This document shows, piece after piece, positions 60,643 to 64,000 of a stretch of 64,000 bases of DNA. This DNA is from JBKPNX01 sp046732855. Lineage in GTDB: Bacteria; Pseudomonadota; Alphaproteobacteria; Geminicoccales; Geminicoccaceae. A program made the position numbers and the translations under genes. Location: assembly GCA_046732855.1 (NCBI GenBank), contig JBKPNX010000184.1, positions 4,941 through 68,940 on the forward strand. The letters are read 5' to 3'. Each line of letters begins with the position of its first letter. Position 1 is the first letter of the stretch. A model generated the notes under the pieces. That model was not told the DNA's origin. It ran no database searches and saw nothing but the letters and a program-made list of their open reading frames with translations.

Positions 60643-61022
60643 CAGGCGGCCTCCTCACGTTCCTCGACCACGATGCGCAGCCGCGCGAACGGCTTAACGA
60701 TCCGCCCGGCGCGGCCCCGCGCGCGGGCGCGAAACCGCTTCATCACGAGCGACTTGCCGACGCTCGCCTCGCGCACCACCAGGCGGTCGACGTCGAGATT
60801 GTGGTTGTTCTCGGCATTCGCGATCGCCGACATCAATACCTTCTTGACGTCGCCGGCGATGCCGCGCCGGCTGAAGGTCAGCTGGTTGAGCGCGTCGTTC
60901 GCCTTGCGCCCGCGGATCAGCTGCGCGAGCAGATTGAGCTTGCGCGGGCTGGTGCGCAGCAGCCGGGCCATCGCCATGGCCTGCTGGTCGGTAAGATCGC
61001 GCTCGTGCTTCGGCTTGCCCAT
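60642..61022 (-). CDS. rplV: 50S ribosomal protein L22
   Basis: A 126-residue uL22 from the ATG at 61022: LLRTSPRKLNLLAQLIRGRK, KKVLMSAIANAENNHNLDVD and RFRARARGRAGRIVKPFARL. It lines the exit tunnel. A C-terminal tail EEREEAA is slightly longer than minimal forms. Confidence 0.96.
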   Translation of the reverse strand: MGKPKHERDLTDQQAMAMARLLRTSPRKLNLLAQLIRGRKANDALNQLTFSRRGIAGDVKKVLMSAIANAENNHNLDVDRLVVREASVGKSLVMKRFRARARGRAGRIVKPFARLRIVVEEREEAA

Positions 61023-61032
61023 CGGCCTCTCC

Positions 61033-61311
61033 TCAGCGCCTGCGCGCTTTCTTGTCGGCGCCATGGCCGTGGTAGGTGCGCGTCGGCGCGAACTCGCCGA
61101 GCTTGTGCCCGACCATGTTCTCGGTGACGTACACGGGCAGGAACTTGTGCCCGTTATAGACGGCGAAGGTCAGGCCGACGAACTCGGGCACGATGGTCGA
61201 GCGTCGCGACCAGGTCTTGATCAGATCGCTGCGCGTCGACTGCCGCGCTTTCTCCGCCTTGGCCAAGAGATAGCCGTCGACGAACGGTCCCTTCCATACC
61301 GAGCGGGGCAT
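61033..61311 (-). CDS. rpsS: 30S ribosomal protein S19
   Basis: A 92-residue uS19: MPRSVWKGPFVDGYLLAKAE, TWSRRSTIVPEFVGLTFAVY and ENMVGHKLGEFAPTRTYHGH. It starts 4 bases after rplB. Confidence 0.97.
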   Translation of the reverse strand: MPRSVWKGPFVDGYLLAKAEKARQSTRSDLIKTWSRRSTIVPEFVGLTFAVYNGHKFLPVYVTENMVGHKLGEFAPTRTYHGHGADKKARRR

Positions 61312-61315
61312 AAGC

Positions 61316-62158
61316 TCAGCCCTTCCTCTTCTTGGCGAGGTGGCGCGAGCGCACGATCATCCGGTTGCTCTTGCGCTTGCTGCGCGTGCGCGCGCCTTTG
61401 GTCGGCTTGCCCCAGGGCGTCACCGGATGGCGACCGCCGGAGGTGCGGCCTTCGCCGCCGCCATGCGGATGATCGATCGGGTTCATCGCGACGCCGCGCA
61501 CCGTCGGCCGACGCCCGAGCCAGCGCATGCGCCCAGCCTTGCCGTAGTTCACGTTCTGATGGTCGGGATTGGACACCGCGCCGATCGAAGCCATGCATTC
61601 GGCGCGCACCCGCCGGATCTCGCCCGACGACAGGCGCAGCTGGGCGTGGTCGCTATCGCGTCCGACCAGCTGGACATAGGTGCCCGCGGAGCGGGCGAGC
61701 TGGCCGCCTTTGCCCGGCTTCAGCTCGACGTTGTAGAGGATCGTGCCGATCGGGATGTTCTTGAGCGGGGCCGCGTTGCCCGGCTTGACGTCGACCCGCT
61801 CGTCAGCGATCACTCGGTCGCCCGGCTGCAGCCGCTGCGGGGCCAGAATGTAGGCGAGCTCGTCGTCATTGTACTTGATCAGGGCGATGAACGCAGAACG
61901 GTTGGGATCATACTCCAGGCGCTCGACCGCGCCGGGCACGCCGAACTTGCGCCGCTTGAAATCGATCAGCCGGTAGCGCCGCTTGTGGCCGCCGCCCCGG
62001 TGCCACGCGGTGATCCGGCCGTGGTTGTTCCGGCCGCCAGTCTTGCGCAGTCCCTCGGTCAAAGCCTTGACCGGCTTGCCGCGCCACAGCTCGGAGCGAT
62101 CGACCAGGACCAGCTGGCGCAGCGACGGCGTCACCGGTTTGTACGACTTCAAAGCCAT
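61316..62158 (-). CDS. rplB: 50S ribosomal protein L2
   Basis: A 280-residue uL2: MALKSYKPVTPSLRQLVLVD, GGRNNHGRITAWHRGGGHKR and RGVAMNPIDHPHGGGEGRTS near the peptidyl-transferase centre. All conserved segments are present and the length is normal. Confidence 0.97.
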   Translation of the reverse strand: MALKSYKPVTPSLRQLVLVDRSELWRGKPVKALTEGLRKTGGRNNHGRITAWHRGGGHKRRYRLIDFKRRKFGVPGAVERLEYDPNRSAFIALIKYNDDELAYILAPQRLQPGDRVIADERVDVKPGNAAPLKNIPIGTILYNVELKPGKGGQLARSAGTYVQLVGRDSDHAQLRLSSGEIRRVRAECMASIGAVSNPDHQNVNYGKAGRMRWLGRRPTVRGVAMNPIDHPHGGGEGRTSGGRHPVTPWGKPTKGARTRSKRKSNRMIVRSRHLAKKRKG

Positions 62159-62174
62159 CGGTCGCGTCCTCGCC

Positions 62175-62468
62175 TCAGATGCCGGTGGTCACGTCGATGC
62201 TGTGGCCCTCCTCGAGGGTCACGATCGCCTTCTTGACATCGCTCCGCTTGCCGAGCCGGCCGCGGAAACGCTTGACCTTGCCCCGCTGGTTCAAGGTGTT
62301 GACTGCCTTGACCTTGACCCCGAACAGACCTTCAATCGCCTCGCGGATCTCCGGTTTGGTCGCCTCGGGGCGAACCCGGAAGGTCACCTGATTGTGCTCG
62401 GCGCCCTGGGTCGATTTCTCGGTGATCACCGGGCCGAGGATCAGGTCGTACATGCGCTCGCGGTTCAT
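62175..62468 (-). CDS. rplW: 50S ribosomal protein L23
   Basis: A 97-residue uL23: YDLILGPVITEKSTQGAEHN and IEGLFGVKVKAVNTLNQRGK. It docks trigger factor and SRP at the tunnel exit. Its ATG overlaps the rplD stop (ATGA at 62465-62468). Confidence 0.96.
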   Translation of the reverse strand: MNRERMYDLILGPVITEKSTQGAEHNQVTFRVRPEATKPEIREAIEGLFGVKVKAVNTLNQRGKVKRFRGRLGKRSDVKKAIVTLEEGHSIDVTTGI

Positions 62469-63085
62469 GCCAGGCGCTCCTCGAGCTGCCGCACCGCGTC
62501 CTTGGTCAGCGCCAGCACGTCGCGGCGCAGAATGTCGTATACGTTGGCGCCGATCGCCGGCAGCAGCTGCACGCCGACCAGATTGCGCGCCGCGCGCTCG
62601 AGATTTTGATCGAGCCCGGCGCCATCCACCAGAAGGACCGACGACCAGCCGAACTCGCGGATCCGCTCCGCCAGCTGCTTGGTCTTGGGCTCGGCCAAAG
62701 TGGCCTGGTCGAGCACGACGAGCTTGCCGTCGGCGAGCTTGCTCGAGAGCGCGATCTTGAGCCCGAGCTGACGCACCTTCTTCGGCAGCCCGATCGCGTG
62801 GTCGCGCGGCTTGGGGCCGAACGGCTTGCCGCCACCGCGGAACTGGGGCGCGCTCGCGGCGCCGTGGCGGGCGCGGCCGGTGCCCTTCTGCTTGTACATC
62901 TTGCGCGTGGTCTTGTTGACCTCGCCGCGGGTCTTGGCCTTGTGCGTGCCCTGGCGCCGCTTGGCCAGCTGCCAGCGCACCACCTGGTGCAGGATGTCGG
63001 AGCGGACCGTCTGGCCGAAGACCGCCGGATTCAATTCCATGGTGCCGGCGTCCTGGCGATCCAGCGTGGTGACCGCGATCTCCAT
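62465..63085 (-). CDS. rplD: 50S ribosomal protein L4
   Basis: A 206-residue uL4: RQGTHKAKTRGEVNKTTRKM, YKQKGTGRARHGAASAPQFR and GGGKPFGPKPRDHAIGLPKK. In other bacteria L4 also controls S10 operon expression; no leader is visible since it would lie outside the window. Confidence 0.97.
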   Translation of the reverse strand: MEIAVTTLDRQDAGTMELNPAVFGQTVRSDILHQVVRWQLAKRRQGTHKAKTRGEVNKTTRKMYKQKGTGRARHGAASAPQFRGGGKPFGPKPRDHAIGLPKKVRQLGLKIALSSKLADGKLVVLDQATLAEPKTKQLAERIREFGWSSVLLVDGAGLDQNLERAARNLVGVQLLPAIGANVYDILRRDVLALTKDAVRQLEERLA

Positions 63086-63088
63086 GGC

Positions 63089-63811
63089 TCACTCCTGGCC
63101 GCCGGCCTGCTCCTGGCCCACCTCGGTGGCGCCATCCGGCGGCGCCACGCCCGCGGGATAGGGCGCATCCTGGGGCAGCGTGCGTTTGATCGCATCGGTC
63201 ACCCGGACGTAACCGCCCCGGCTGCCGGGCACCGCGCCCTTGATCAAGAGCAGCCCGCGCTCATGGTCGATCCCGACCACCTCGAGATTTTGCACGGTGA
63301 CCCGCCGGTCGCCCATGTGCCCGGCCATCTTCTTGCCCTTGAACACCCGGCCCGGATCCTGGCGATTACCGGTCGAGCCGTGCGAGCGGTGCGCGACCGA
63401 GACGCCGTGGCTGGCGCGCAGCCCCTTGAAGCCCCACCGCTTCATCGCGCCGGCGAAGCCCTTGCCGATGCTCGTGCCGCACACGTCGACGTACTGGCCG
63501 ATCACGAAATGGCCGACGGTGAGCGCGGTGCCGGGCTCCAGGAGCGCGTCCTCGCTCACCCGGAATTCGGCGAGCTTGGCCTTGGGCATCACCTTGGCCT
63601 TGGCGAAGTGACCGCGCATCGGCTTAGTCACCTTCTTCGCCTTGGCGCGGCCGACCCCCAACTGGACCGCCGCGTAGCCGTCCCGATCGGGCCGCCGCGC
63701 CGCCACCACCTCGCACTCTTCGACCCGCAGCACGCTCACGGGCAGGTGGCTGCCGTCGTCGCCGAACAGGCGGGTCATGCCGAGCTTCTGGGCGAGCATT
63801 CCGGTGCGCAT
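63089..63811 (-). CDS. rplC: 50S ribosomal protein L3
   Basis: A 240-residue uL3 from the ATG at 63811: MRTGMLAQKLGMTRLFGDDG, TSIGKGFAGAMKRWGFKGLR, HGVSVAHRSHGSTGNRQDPG. The C-terminal tail is extended past the usual end (AGVAPPDGATEVGQEQAGGQE is part of an extra 25 or so residues), rich in Gly, Pro and Glu. Confidence 0.96.
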   Translation of the reverse strand: MRTGMLAQKLGMTRLFGDDGSHLPVSVLRVEECEVVAARRPDRDGYAAVQLGVGRAKAKKVTKPMRGHFAKAKVMPKAKLAEFRVSEDALLEPGTALTVGHFVIGQYVDVCGTSIGKGFAGAMKRWGFKGLRASHGVSVAHRSHGSTGNRQDPGRVFKGKKMAGHMGDRRVTVQNLEVVGIDHERGLLLIKGAVPGSRGGYVRVTDAIKRTLPQDAPYPAGVAPPDGATEVGQEQAGGQE

Positions 63812-63827
63812 GGTCGACGTCCGCGCC

Positions 63828-64000
<173 letters not shown>

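Overview
The window is very GC-rich, densely packed chromosomal DNA, most likely from an alphaproteobacterium. The evidence is a complete S10-spc-alpha ribosomal operon with adk between secY and rpsM, an ATP12-family F1-ATPase chaperone (known from alphaproteobacteria and mitochondria), many GTG starts, ATGA/TGATG gene overlaps, and TAT-exported binding proteins. No rRNA, tRNA, CRISPR array, transposase or integrase was recognised.

Layout. 1-5450: tail of an FMN reductase, a small unknown gene, then a three-subunit molybdenum hydroxylase operon (FAD, 2Fe-2S and molybdopterin subunits) with a MoaD/ThiS-like carrier, flanked by two related, both damaged, small membrane-protein genes. 5460-7440: an island with less GC-biased codon use. 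It holds an NYN-domain nuclease-like gene, an unknown winged-helix-like gene with a near-consensus sigma70 promoter, and between them a free-standing promoter-hairpin-terminator unit that looks like a small RNA gene. 7460-17460: an exosortase (XrtA/PEP-CTERM) locus with exosortase, EpsI domain (separated by a frameshift), amidotransferase, FecR-domain protein, Sel1-repeat protein, PrsT-like TPR lipoprotein and a PEP-CTERM protein carrying a PASTA domain. 17770-24890: an orphan TRAP binding protein with a decayed partial copy behind it, then a sugar-type ABC transporter operon followed by a TAT-exported metallo-beta-lactamase-fold gene broken by an exact 16-bp tandem duplication. 24916-34130: EamA transporter, class III nucleotide cyclase, lipoprotein hydrolase, enolase-superfamily enzyme, a MATE/Gfo-Idh/ThuA overlapping operon and an SRPBCC protein.

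34278-42433: murA, then a compact set for amino-sugar and peptidoglycan recycling: NagB-II/AgaS-like SIS protein, sugar-binding protein, murQ, anmK, nagA, plus a degenerate SDR. Together AnmK, MurQ, NagA and the SIS protein could take anhydro-MurNAc to fructose-6-phosphate. 42546-46226: HerA-like ATPase, PagL-like lipid A deacylase, SRPBCC protein. 46353-50069: ATP12, HAD phosphatase, RluC-type pseudouridine synthase and RarA in one overlapping minus-strand operon. 50347-64000: rplQ back to rpsJ (cut by the window end), all on the minus strand.

The strongest candidates for something undescribed are the small-RNA unit in the NYN/winged-helix island, the PASTA-bearing PEP-CTERM protein in a reduced exosortase locus, and the consolidated cell-wall recycling locus. 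Several genes outside the ribosomal operon carry single-base frameshifts or short tandem duplications, while all ribosomal genes are intact. Some of these may be real decay and some may be assembly errors.
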